Shown here piece by piece: positions 1 through 11,169 of a stretch of DNA of 64,000 nt (position 1 is the first letter of the stretch; every line of letters begins with the position of its first letter). Location of the stretch: contig NC_064044.1 in assembly GCF_932526225.1 (NCBI RefSeq), forward strand, positions 13,027,953-13,091,952, written 5' to 3'. The position numbers and the translations under genes were made by a program. The notes below the pieces were generated by a model. That model did no database searches and had not been told where the DNA came from. It saw only the letters and a program-made list of their open reading frames with translations. This DNA is from Nematostella vectensis. Lineage: Eukaryota; Cnidaria; Anthozoa; Actiniaria; Edwardsiidae.

Positions 1-422
1 AGGCCAATAAGGATGCGTGAAATGTGCTATCTGATTGGCATGAACTTCACTAGCCGCTGCCGAAACGTCAGAGAGCGACAAAAATAAAATATTTCAATGA
101 AAATAAACTATTCTAACATCTCTGAATGATTTGTAAACAGTGAATATAAGTTGCCTTTTGCCATTGTTGCTGCCAAGAGCCGAAGCGCTCGCGAATTTAC
201 AACCCAATAAGTCACGTGATTTGAGGCGCACGTGCCCTCAGAGCCCCACCCCCTGCTACGGCACTGTACATGTTGGTACATGTAGATCGTATAAATTAAG
301 TGTGTTATACATACTATTTCGGGCCGATAAAGTATTTCATATATGAAGTACAATCTTCGGTAAGAGAATACTTTGGTGCTCTCGTAGACTATAAGTCAAG
401 TGCGAATATACTTTTATTTCAG
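1..422. other. Upstream intron of ZRANB3
   Basis: No exon of the downstream gene is recognised here. The stretch ends in a good acceptor (pyrimidine-rich, ending TTTATTTCAG at 413-422), so it is read as intron. Short open frames on both strands lack conserved motifs or splice logic. Confidence 0.5.
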
Positions 423-2404
423 AGCTGCCGTCGACTCCAAAGATTTCTGGCGGGTCTCCTGTGGTTAGCGGATCTGGCATCATTAAAAGCCATTCTAGCG
501 TCCAGGCCTTCTGTCCCGACGGGACCGCTCTCTGTTTATACTGCGAGGGACGTGTGGATTATGGAGCCAAGGGAACCGCCTGGGATGCGCGCTTTTGTTC
601 GTATGACTGCAAGCAAGATTATCAGGTACAATAAACAGGTTTATCAGGTAATGCAAACCGGTTATCATTTTTTTCTTTTCTTTAAAATGTAAAATTTACT
701 TTTTTATACCCCAGATTCGGGTCAGTGGTACTTCTGTGCGGCGCAACCTTTTCGAAGCTGAGCACGGCGTTTGTCAGCTGTGTCGCCTGGATGCGCATGC
801 GCTCTTCCAAAGTGTCAAAGCCATTCCTAAGAAGGAACGTCGAGCCTTCCTGGAAACAAGCCAGTATAAAGACCTCCCTCCTGTCAACCTGAACAGAATG
901 ATATTGGAACCCAAAGAGGGAATGGTGAGTGTGTTGGTCGTTTTTTTTTTTTTTTGCTTTTAGTTCGCCAGCCCGTCTTAGTCAATAAGAAAATTTGTCG
1001 CTTGAGTTGGTCGTTTGTTTGTTTGCTTTCTAGTTCACCAGGCTGTCCTTAGTTAATAAAAAAAGTTGGTCGTTTGTTTGTTGACTATCTAGCCCGCCTT
1101 CCTGTCTTTCTGTTTGTTTTTTTTTTTAATTGTTTGTTTGTTCGTTCCATGGTTGGTTGTCATTGGCTGGTTACCGTTCCTTGGTTGGTTGTCATTGGCT
1201 GGTTACCGTTCCTTGGTTGGTTGGTTGGTTGTCATTGGCTGGTGACCGTTCCTTGGTTGGTTGGTTGTCATTGGCTGGTTTCCATTCCTTGGTTGGTTGT
1301 CATTGGCTGGTTGCCGTTCCTTGGTTGGCAGTCATTGTCTGGTTACCGTTCCTTGGTTGGTTGTCATTGGCTGGTTACCGTTCCTTGGTTGGTCATTGGC
1401 TGGTTTCCGTTCCTTGGTTGGTTGTCATTGGCTGGTTGCCATTCCTTGGTTGGTTTTCATTGTCTGGTTACCGATTCTTGGTTGGTTGGTTGTCATTGGC
1501 TGGTTACCGTTCCTTGGTTGGTTGGTTGTCATTGGCTGGTGACCGTTCCTTGGTTGGTTGGTTGTCATTAGCTGGTTACCATTCCTTGGTTGGTTGTCAT
1601 TGGCTGGTTGCCGTTCCTTGGTTAGTTGTCATTGGCTGGTTGCCGTTCCTTGGTTGGCTGGTTGTCAATGGCTGGTTACCGTTCCTTGGTTGGTTGGTTG
1701 TCATTGGCTGGTGACCGTTCCTTGGTTGGTTGGTTGTCATTGCCTGGTTACCATTCCTTGGTTGGTTGTCATTGGCTGGTTGCCGTTCCTTGGTTGGTTG
1801 TCATTGGCTGGTTGCCGTTCCTTGTTTGGTTGGTTGTCATTGGCTGGTTACTTTTCCATGGTTGATTGTCATTGGCTTGTTAGAATTCGTTTTTTAAATA
1901 TCTTTCTTGGCTTAGCAACTGCTGAATGCCGTAACAGTTTCCATTAGTACTTGAATTTCCACTTTCAATTCCTCGGAGAATGTCAAACGTATTTGTTTTA
2001 AGAAGCTTACTTTTTTGTAGCTTATTATTTTGGCTGCGCTTAAGTCTAGTTTGAGAAATTCGAAGCAAATTTGTAATTATGGAAATTTGTTTTCCCCGTT
2101 ATTCTTGGTAATTTTGTGTTGAATAGAGTCCAGGTTTGTTTACTTGTTTCGCCCCAGTCCATTTGGATGAACGACAAATGTTTTTCTCTTCTTATTTTTT
2201 TTTTAGTTCTGGGAGGCGGATCACATCCAAGCAGTTGCTGAGGGGGGAGGGGAGTGTGGAATGGACAACTTTCGCACGCTCTGTATCCCCTGCCACCGAC
2301 GTGTTACCGCTGACCTTCTAAGCAAGCTCAAAAAGAAACGAAAACGCCTTCAAGTATTAGATATCCCGGATATATCAACATTCTTTCACCCACAAAACAC
2401 GTGA
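423..2404 (+). CDS. ZRANB3: ZRANB3, C-terminal part with HNH nuclease domain
   Basis: Last three coding exons, 423-625, 715-924 and 2207-2404 (stop TGA), joined in phase by GT-AG introns; the N-terminal helicase part lies before the window. ZRANB3 is a PCNA-associated annealing helicase and structure-specific endonuclease acting at stalled replication forks. Exon 1 encodes a Cys-rich segment (CLYCEG, then RFCSYDCKQDY). Exon 2 has FEAEHGVCQLC, which matches the segment just before the HNH of animal ZRANB3. Exon 3 carries the HNH core: FWEADHI, GGGECGMDNFRTLC and IPCHRR, so the DH, DN and CH residues are present. The protein ends DIPDISTFFHPQNT after a Lys/Arg-rich stretch. Vertebrate ZRANB3 ends instead with an APIM-type PCNA motif; here ISTFF resembles a PIP box without its glutamine. 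The identity comes from remembered family similarity, not a search. Confidence 0.88.
925..1100 (+). repeat. Imperfect tandem repeat at start of ZRANB3 intron
   Basis: Starting a few bases after the donor (GTGAGT at 925) there are about three degenerate copies of a unit of roughly 60 bp, beginning TTGGTCGTTT and containing TTCRCCAG. It leads into the minisatellite that follows. Confidence 0.5.
1145..1880 (+). repeat. Minisatellite, 32-36 bp unit, ZRANB3 intron
   Basis: About 22 imperfect copies of a unit built from TTGTCATTGGCTGG and a TACCGTTCCTTGG-type segment, with variable numbers of GGTT. Because the unit is free of stops in several frames it yields spurious open frames rich in Trp, Leu and Gly. 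It lies wholly between the second and third ZRANB3 exons seen here. Confidence 0.9.
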
Positions 2405-3081
2405 CGAACCGATAACAATATATATTTTTTTCGACGAATACAATTTTTTTTATCACTCCAGTTTCCGATAACGGAAACTGATGCTCTTCTCAAGAATCCA
2501 AAAACGCTGATACTCAATCCCGTTTTTTCCCCTTAGAGAAGATTTTCGATACACACAAACAAAGGAACATAACAAGACATAAGCCAATCAAGTGAACTAA
2601 TTGATAATGAACAGAGGCTGATTTAGGGGTGGGCCGAGCACCCTCCCCCCCTCCCCTCCCCCCATTTAAGATATTAAAATAACCAAGAATATAAGGAAAT
2701 CCACGGAAGAACAATGAATCCGGCCCCCCTGCCCCCCCCCCCCCTTTTTAGAGCTCCTGGATCCGCCCCTGATGAACAAACGATGAAGGCGTCAACCAAT
2801 CAGATCAACTAATAAATAATAGAAACGAAGAAAGCTCGATTAGCAGGAAAATGGTATTGATATTAAAAAGTTGACTTTCGCTTACCTAAAAGTCGCGTTC
2901 GCTGACTTCAGTTAAAGTTAATGTTCTTTTATGGGTGATTTCAAGAGAACATTATGTAAGAGAACGATTCCCCTGTATTAGGGTATGTTCCAATGATGTC
3001 GTCCATGAAAGCTATTTTAAAAACAAGCAGTTATTTTTAGATACGCCTCTGATTGGCTAGCGCTCACGTATCCTAGCAGCA
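2405..3081. other. 3' flank of ZRANB3, no gene seen
   Basis: 3' untranslated and intergenic sequence. 2625-2770 has C-rich runs and ends in GGATCCGCCCC, like the dispersed C-rich debris near 51270-51435. No coding potential is supported. Confidence 0.5.
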
Positions 3082-4500
3082 CAAGTCTTTATAATGAAGT
3101 AAATCTTATTCCAGTGACAAGGGTTTCTTTAGTGACATGATTTCTGAACATTTGCGTGAAAAATTGAAGTTCATTCATCTAAAAATATTGTAAATCAAAG
3201 AAAAATAAAGGCTTTCTTGTATTAAAATGCATAACATAGACTCTGAGAATGCCTAGGTATTCTATCTCACCGAATTGAAGACAAAAATAACTTAGGAGTC
3301 AGCCTGATGAATCTCGGATGAATTCCGAATTCGCCGTCTCTCCGACGTCTTGCCGTTCAATTATTTATATAACATTTAGATAACTTAACATTAGATAACT
3401 TAACAGATACCAGGACACCATCCTACAAGTAGCATTGTAATCATGAGCTACGAGGAGCAGCTAAAAGGATAAAAACAGGTAGCGAAGGAAGTAAAGAAGT
3501 GCAGAGAGGGGAAAAATTGTGAAAATGTACTAGCTCGCGAGGTACCCATAACCAAATATGGCGCGATGAACCATATATGGATGCTATGATTGACAAGCTC
3601 GCGAAATCTAAAAAATAGCTTTCTTGGACGACATCATGGGCCACGGGGATTCGTTCTCTTATATCATGGTCTCTTGGTGATTTCCAATAATTAAACGTCA
3701 TAACGTCTATGTTTTTATTTGTTTTGTTTTCCATTGGTATGGCACTAATTGTATGGCACTAGTATGTTCTGATTCCTTAAGTGTTTTCAATGGCTTCCGT
3801 CGGTCAAGTCTTGAATGAGACTTGAGTGAGATTTCGTGATAGGGAGCCTAAGTCCATTTAAAAACGCTAGTGAGGAGGTCCCACGATATTAAAGCCGCAG
3901 TAACACTAGAATCACATGGGGACGTGCTTTCAAAGCAACATATATATACACTAAAGTCTTACATTATTCATACCTTTCCTATTTATGTTTATTTTGGAAA
4001 CTCTTATTGTTCTGCCACATTGCCTCGATAAACATTAAAAGTAAATATTCTGATTATCAGTAGTGTCCGATATTATTATTTTGTCCTTTGTCTAATTATA
4101 TAATTTTATACATAATTTCCAGTTTCTAATTACATAACTTCATACATACTTTCCAGTAGCTAAATACATAGTTTCTCTTGCCTTATTAGGCCTCACTCTA
4201 TCGATCGTCATGACTTCTATGTTTTTATTTGTTTTGTTTTCCATTGGTATGGCACAATAATGTTTTTGTTCTAATTCCTCAAGTGTTTTCAATGGCTTCC
4301 GTCAGTCAAAGGATGAAATATTGCAATTTCACTTTGACAAAGAGTTAGGGGGATCTATGTTTTCAAAGCATTATATATAACATTAGATTTACAACATTTT
4401 TGGATGAATGAACTTCAATTCTTCACGCAAATGTTCAGAAATCATGTCACTCAAGAAACCCTTGTCACTGGAATAAGATTTACTTCATTATAAAGACTTG
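3082..4500. mobile_element. Non-autonomous DNA element with ~115-bp inverted ends
   Basis: 3082-3197 and 4386-4500 are near-perfect reverse complements: CAAGTCTTTATAATGAAG at the left edge and CTTCATTATAAAGACTTG at the right edge. Homology stops sharply outside both edges. The 1.4-kb interior has no credible transposase. It holds a direct repeat: the segment near 3702-3747, containing TTTTATTTGTTTTG, recurs at 4208-4253. I could not define a target-site duplication. Confidence 0.85.
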
Positions 4501-5716
4501 AAATCTTTTATTTGTGAAATACCTGTCTTAATAACCACAATATCGGTGTGAATATAATGGTATTAAGTTCTAGATGTATCTTCTTCATAAAAGGGAATTG
4601 GAAGAGAATTGTGTTTTGTAAACACAGATTAATGATTGATTGTTGTGTTATAGTTTGCGAAACGGCAGTAAAAATTTGATCCCAGAGCCTAAAATCACGC
4701 ACTCTATGCATTTCAATGTCCCAGAAACGGTTGATTGGATCCAGCGTACTCTATGGAAGATTATTTTCACAGCATTCGTAAAAAAGGAAGGTATTTTCGG
4801 TAAAAAAGATTTCCAAAACAGCCTTCTGTTCTGCCACAATGCTTCGATAAACATTAAAAGTAAATATTATGATTATCATTGTTCCATAACATTCTTTTGT
4901 CCAGTGTCTAATTACATAATTTTACCAATCAAAGTTAACCGTTTTAAATTTTTCATTTAAAATCGGTGAATTGTTAAAATCGTTGTTTCACCTGTTCTTA
5001 TTTTACATATAGTGATTCAACAAAAATACCACACATCCTCTTGACGGCAATTAGTTCGAGTATCCAAGTCTGTCGGCAAGAAGTTTTTAAAGGCACCACA
5101 AAGCGCAAAGAGTTGAGTGAAATGGTTATTTGTTATTCTCTTGTAGGCCATTCTTTTCCTACTTTAATAACGAGAAATTCTTTTTTTGTTGTTGGACGAA
5201 ACTTGTTTAGCGCACCCGATGTGTCTGATGCCGATTATAAGAAATCGCATCAAAGCTGTTTTTTTATTATCATTACTCAGATTTTTGGCGAAAAAAAATC
5301 CAATACGCGAATAAGCTTGTTTTTTCTTATCAGAGGGAGAAGATATTTACCTTCTATCCAATAACAAGATTTAGAAGTTAAAATGGAGACTTCGAGATTT
5401 AAAATGACTTGGAACTCAATATTTATGGAGTTTCACTCCGACAAATATTCAGGAACTTTCACTTTGCCTTCATATATTCGTGTCCTATACTTTAAGGAAA
5501 ATCCTCTTCTTTCGGTCTGGCAAATTAAACTAAATCGGTAATTCACCTGGCATAAATGTTTATAGAAACGAGACTAAAGTTTTCGTATCCTGCTTACAAA
5601 TATTTTGTTTAACCTGGCATAGATGTGTAAAACACACCAGAATGCTTTACTTTTTTACCTTGAAATACCATATACGATATATTGAAATATCATGTGTTTA
5701 TTTCTAGTTCAAGAAT
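4501..5716. other. Intergenic; direct repeat and left edge of 5.7-kb duplication
   Basis: 4822-4922 repeats 4006-4105 (shared core GATAAACATTAAAAGTAAAT). From about 5320 the sequence is closely matched at 14095 onward, marking the left edge of the tandem duplication that carries the two PAN/fibrinogen genes. Right before the ATG of the first gene, GTTTATTTCTAG looks like an acceptor, so a 5' UTR exon may lie upstream. Confidence 0.6.
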
Positions 5717-8700
5717 ATGGCTCGAGGAAGCACTAGCATGTTCGCGTTCGCGCTTTTTACTTTTCTCTTCTACGGATCCCATGCCGCACATCGGCACAAT
5801 GAGAATCAAAGAGGAGGAAGATTTTCCAAACTTAGTGGTAAGTTCAACTCTGTACTGCTTTCCTTAGGGCGTCACTAGTCCATTTTGGTTATCATAACCT
5901 CCTAAACAATATTACTTATAATTTGGCAATATTAACCAGCGCTACATTAGTACTTGTCGTAGTGTTGTCCTCCCCCCGTCCCACCTCCCCTTAGTAACGC
6001 GTCGTGAGCGAGACATCTAGCCGCTAAATTCAACACAAATTTTCTTTGCAGAATTCGTTTTTTAACGCGAAATAACGCCGTCTATGATAGCTAAAACGAC
6101 CACTCTGTTAGGGGCCTGCAAAGTAAAGTAGCCAAGAAAGCATGTTTGCGACGCGAGTCTTATGTTCGTTTAGCTCCTAGATTTCTCGCTCTATTTAGGA
6201 ATTCTAAATATGACAAATTCTAAATAATGCGAAAATATATATAGTTATGATGAATTTGCGCAAAAAAATATCGGTTTCTGAACATGGCAGTTATTCAAGC
6301 TATTTAGTTCGCCATCACTAAAATGAATATGAACTGACCAGTCTGACAGAGCAAAAAAATAGCACGAAATTTTCCAATTCTCAATATATAAGCTCAAGAT
6401 TCCGCATACAAGGAGTTCCTTTGACCAAAAGCGTAATTCTAAATTTTAAATAAATTTAGAAGATATGGAATTTAGATATTAGCTAGCAAAGTTGACTTAA
6501 TTTCTGATCAGAGCCCGACTTCTCCCTAAAAACAAGGAGAATTCATACTTTGAATATTTGAAAATTGCACTTCAAGCCTCATATCTCAAAGACGAATCCA
6601 TTAGAAAAAACACTTTTTGATATGGTGTTTACATAACATAAGGAACCTCTATGCGAAAATTCAAGCTTACCGAAGTTAACCAGACCTTAGTTTGGGAAAA
6701 CTTGCCTTTTTTTTTCTCTGTCGACCTGTCTTCAAGGTCAGGGGGGGGGGGGGGGGGCCGTCAAGCTACGTAGAGACTACCTAAAGAGTGTCAGTGTGTC
6801 TCGCACAGAACAAGAGGAGCAAGGTTACGTAGTAAAGTAAGATGGGGGGAAATCAAAATAATTCTATAACCTAGTAAAACGTTAAATGGAAACACATTAC
6901 AAAACTTAGAATAAACTAGGAGATCGGGGTCTTAATAAAAGAAGGCCAATCACGTCGCTGTTTTATGCTCCCGCTAATGGCGAGTCACTTAAAAGTCTAT
7001 TTCCGTCTTCTAATTTAAGTGAGTAACCGAGATATTTTCAATCAAATATATCTTTACCGCACTTCTCCTCCGAAGCTTTCCTAATGCGCCTTTACACTTA
7101 TGACAAAATCGATAAAGAAATTGACAATAAGAAATTGAGTCTGGGTATAGTACAAAGGGTAAATACGAGTTAAGAAAAAAGAAACGAAAAAGAAGAACTA
7201 GAAATACATGAAAAAAAAATTAAAAAAAGTCAGATTGTGTTTTGTGCAATTGTATACTATTGTAAGTGTAAATATTTTAGAAAAAAGAACAAAAAGCAAA
7301 CAATAGGAAGACCAATGTTGTTAGTTATAGTTTAAGTCGTTAGTGGGTATATTTCTGTAATATTCTTGTACTTTATTTATGTTATTTATGTAATAGTAAT
7401 GTTGAAGATAAAAATAAAAAAATAATTCAATTATTAATAACAAATATCGTTTCCATTTTCATATAAGCTTTCATTACAAAAACGCACATCGTAACAATTC
7501 ACGAGGGAATCTCGATCTAGAATCGCGAGAATTCAATGCGAATAAAAGTTTATAACATGTATACAGTAACTGCTAAATCATGGAGACACAATACTGAGCT
7601 TCTACTTTCAAAAACCGAGACAGACATGTCGGCGCGCTCTCCGCACGAGCCCTCTCGTGATGGCAACATCAATCAATGAACAATACATAAGAGTTACTAT
7701 ATATTTATTTCTTAGGAAAGGCATTGGAGGGGTTCGTCATCGCCACGCACCACGTGACATCCCCTGTTTGGTGTGGCGCGCAGTGCCTGGAGAACACACA
7801 GTGCGCCTCATACAACGTGAAGAATGGTGTCACGTGTGAGCTGAACAACGAAACCATGGCAACACAGACCGCGTCTCTCAAGACAGACCAAAAAGCAGAC
7901 CACTACTACAACGAAGACATTGAGGTATAGTTGAATTGTCACGCTAGATAGTACCTGAGGTACAGTTGAATTGTCACGCTAGATAGTACCTGAGGTACAG
8001 TTGACTTGTCACGCTAGATAGTACCTGAGGTACAGTTGACTTGTCACGCTAGATAGTACCTGAGGTGCAGTTGACTTGTCATGCTAGATAGTACCTGAGG
8101 TGCAGTTGACTTGTCATGCTAGATAGTACCTGAGGTACAGTTGACTTGTCACGCTAGATAGTACCTGAGGTACAGTTGACTTGTCACGCTAGATAGTACC
8201 TGAGGTGCAGTTGACTTGTCACGCTAGATAGTACCTGAGGTACAGTTTACTTGTCACGCTAGATAGTACCTGAGGTATAGTTGACTTGTCACACTAGATA
8301 GTACCTGAGGTACAGTTGACTTGTCACGCTAGATAGTACCTGAGGTGCAGTTGAATTGTCACGCTAGATAGTACCTGAGGTATAGTTGACTTGTCACACT
8401 AGATAGTACCTGAGGTACAGTTGACTTGTCACGCTAGATAGTACCTGAGGTGCAGTTGAATTGTCACGCTAGATAGTACCTGAGGTACAGTTGACTTGTC
8501 ACGCTAGATAGTACCTGAGGTACAGTTGACTTGTCACGCTAGATAGTACCTGAGGTGCAGTTGAATTGTCACGCTAGATAGTACCTGAGGTACAGTTGAC
8601 TTGTCACGCTAGATAGTACCTGAGGTACAGTTGACTTGTCACGCTAGATAGTACCTGAGGTGCAGTTGAATTGTCACGCTAGATAGTACCTGAGGTGCAG

Positions 8701-10345
8701 TTGACTTGTCACGCTAGATAGTACCTGAGGTACAGTTGACTTGTCACGCTAGATAGTACCTGAGGTACAGTTGACTTGTCACGCTAGATAGTACCTGAGG
8801 TACAGTTGACTTGTCACGCTAGATATCACTGTAAGAAATTGAGGTACAGTTGACTTGTCACGCTAGATATCTCTGTAAGAAACTGAGGTGTAGTTGAATT
8901 GTCACGCTAGATACTACCTGAGGAACAGTTGAATTGTCACGCTAGATATCTGTTTAAAATTGAGGTACAGTTGAATTGTCACGCTAGACATTTGTTTAAA
9001 ATTGAGGTACAGTTGAATTGTCAAGCTAGATATCTCTGTAGAATTAAGGTACAGCCCATGTTACATAGAGGCATTTTCCTTGCAACTTGCAATGCAATGC
9101 TTTGCGAGTTGCAAGGAAGGTAGGAGTGGTTTTTACTTTTTCGGAAAGTACGTGTGTTACATCCCCTTTTTGCAACTTCCAAATCATTTTTTGCTGTTGC
9201 GCTGCAAGTTGCCAGAAAAGTAAAATTGGTTTCTACTTTTCTCAACAAATATTGCCTTCTGTACCATGTTTCTCCTTTTTTTTTTATTTGTCATTGTTGC
9301 ATGGCAAGTTTCAGGGAAAAAAATGCCCGTTTGTAACTTTTGCTTTGAAGTTAAAGCCGCATTGTCACCAGTTTGCTTCCGGTGGTCCGACGGAAACCTC
9401 AACCGTTGAAAGACAATAGAATCTACTAGAATCCCCGCCATTTAACAGGCCATCCGCTCTAAATTCTCAGTCACGACATCAAAGAAACTTCCAATAGACA
9501 CTCTGCTTTTACAATTTTGATTCCCTTTTTTGTTATTAGGGTTTGATATAACGGATGTGTGTGGAGGATAAATGGGTGTTTTGGTGTCACTCTTCTAGTC
9601 TCAGTACTTCTTTATCACTCCCTTTGCAAGCTACCGCTATTTTATCCATTGAAGGAATACAAGGGGAGGCCGGGTAAAATAGTAACCGTCATTCTTCTTG
9701 CAGTACAAGTCGTGTTTGGACCACATGAAGGGAGGGGCAACCGAATCAGGCATCTACACTATCACCTTCAGCGATGGAGCGCGGGGCAAAGTGTGGTGCG
9801 ACCTGACATCTGAGCCAAATTCTGCCTGGACAATGATACTCTCATTTGCAATGAAGAACAGAAAGATCCGAGCGTTCTGTGACGACCCCTTAAAACTCAA
9901 CTCCCCAAGGCAAAGCGAAAACCCAAACTGGCAAGACTACCGCATTGAGCTCTCAAAGATGCAGCATCTTGTCGCCCAGTCCACTCACTGGCGCGCCACC
10001 ACAGGGTTCCCAGTCTACGGCGTCGATTACCGTGATTACGCGAGGGGGCTGTTGTCAAAGCTCAACGTTTTCACTGATACTTCCTCTTGCCACGACATTG
10101 AGTACGTGAATGTGCGCGGCTACTCCGCCACCGACTCGGCCGCTTCCTTTTGGCATACGGTCGGGTGGGTTTTACATATTGATACCTCGGTGACGAGTTG
10201 CGGACTTTATGCTCCTAATTTCGCGTATAGTGAGAACACATTTGGTGTTTATTGCCATGAGGCATCTTGGAATTCCAAATTTCGAGGATGTGAGAACGAT
10301 GAGAGCACGACCCAGTGGTGGTTTGGAGGGTATAATATGGACTGA
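5717..10345 (+). CDS. Secreted PAN/Apple + fibrinogen-like protein, copy 1
   Basis: Three exons: 5717-5837, 7716-7924 and 9704-10345 (stop TGA), in phase, 323 aa. Residues 1 to about 24 are a hydrophobic signal peptide ending GSHAA. Exon 2 (about residues 42-110) is a PAN/Apple domain with WCGAQCLENTQCASYN and TCELNN. Exon 3 begins YKSCLDHMKGG and continues SGIYTITFSDG and KVWCDLTSE, the usual start of fibrinogen-related domains; the rest keeps six or more cysteines but is divergent. Such proteins are secreted and often bind glycans or microbes, so a recognition role is inferred, not shown. The start was chosen because it gives a clean signal peptide and is conserved in copy 2. A 35-bp minisatellite starts exactly at the exon 2 donor, and the 3' flank carries repeats of the coding tail. 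No specific named gene is recognised. Confidence 0.82.
5838..7715 (+). other. Intron 1 of copy 1
   Basis: The first roughly 220 bp match copy 2 and then diverge after about 6100. It contains a poly-G run at 6740-6757. No coding segment or RNA gene is recognised in the A/T-rich remainder. Confidence 0.5.
7922..9050 (+). repeat. 35-bp minisatellite seeded at the exon 2 donor (copy 1)
   Basis: About 30 copies of a 35-bp unit containing GTTGACTTGTCACGCTAGAT and TAGTACCTGAGGTACAG. The first unit starts with the last codon of exon 2 and its donor (GAG|gtatag); most later units recreate the same junction, CTGAG|GTACAG or a close variant. Units after about 8825 are longer and more diverged, so the array probably expanded from its exon side. 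Every unit has an in-frame TAG after the donor. Confidence 0.95.
9078..9116. repeat. Short hairpin in intron 2 of copy 1
   Basis: CCTTGCAACT at 9078-9087 pairs with AGTTGCAAGG at 9107-9116 across a 19-base loop. Related half-copies (TTGCAACTTCC, GCAAGTTGCC) follow to about 9330, suggesting degraded small repeats and not an RNA gene. Confidence 0.5.
9345..9530. repeat. Dispersed repeat shared with SMO intron 8
   Basis: The segment around GTCCGACGGAAACCTC, with CCATCCGCTCTAAATT, recurs at 34421-34560. The second copy ends in GGTGACAATGCGGC, the reverse complement of the start of this one, so the intact element probably had inverted ends. Confidence 0.7.
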
Positions 10346-10770
10346 TATTCACTCTCAGATACACACCCAGTGGTGATTCTGGGAGTATAAAAACTGATAT
10401 TCACTCTCGGTTACCGTACAACCAATGGTTGTTCGGATGATATTTAAACTGATATTTACTCTCAGTTACCTCACTCCCAGTGGTGGTTCAGAGTATATGA
10501 ACTGGCATTCACACTCAGTGATGGCTTGGAGGATATATGAAGTGACATTCACTCTCAGAAACCTACAACCACTGGTGGTTCGCAGGGTGTATAAACTGAT
10601 AATCACTATAAAATAACCGCACCTCACCCATTGGTGTGACTTGGAGGGTATATGAACTGATATTCTCGCTAAGATACCCTATACAACCAGTGATGATTAC
10701 GAAGATATAACCGATATTCAAGCTATTCACTATCAGTTACCGCACAACCATGTGGTGGTTTTAAGGGTTT
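10310..10770 (+). repeat. 3' tandem repeats derived from the coding tail (copy 1)
   Basis: About eight imperfect copies of a roughly 57-bp unit. The first copy includes the end of the gene (CCAGTGGTGGTTTGGAGGGT, the stop codon, then GATATTCACTCTCAG). Later copies keep CCAGTGGTG, a TATA-rich stretch, ACTGATATTCACTCTC, and so extend as an echo of the last codons and early 3' UTR. Confidence 0.88.
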
Positions 10771-11169
10771 TAAAGAGTATTCACTCTTCTTTTGCCGCAC
10801 TTTCTTGAATTTGGGTGACATTTGGCGAGGCATTAAAGACCATCGACGTGCAGTATTTGCCATCGACGTTTCCAAACAGTGGTCCTTGGTTACCAAATTA
10901 GCATGAACTCGTTAGCAGTTGTAAAAATAGATGTAATTCTACATAGACAAGTATATCCGCACTGCATTCGCTTTTCCGATACATTGCACCGCGAGGTTTT
11001 AGCCGGCTCTAACTTATAGAACGTTGATCAGCCTCTCCATAATTATTGTTTACCTTTGAAAATACAACGATCTAATCAAAATATATTAATTCAATTGCAA
11101 TACGTGATTAAAAGTATTTAATTTGCTTGCTTGGGTGAGTGGATGTAAAAAGTGCTTCTTAGGGCTTGT

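Noticed and set aside
1074-1947. Several overlapping long plus-strand frames rich in Trp/Leu/Gly
   Set aside because: They are translations of the 32-36-bp minisatellite in a ZRANB3 intron; three frames are open at once and no start or splice logic exists.
7922-9050. CRISPR-like regular array
   Set aside because: Units are contiguous 35-bp repeats with no unique spacers, inside an intron of a eukaryotic gene.
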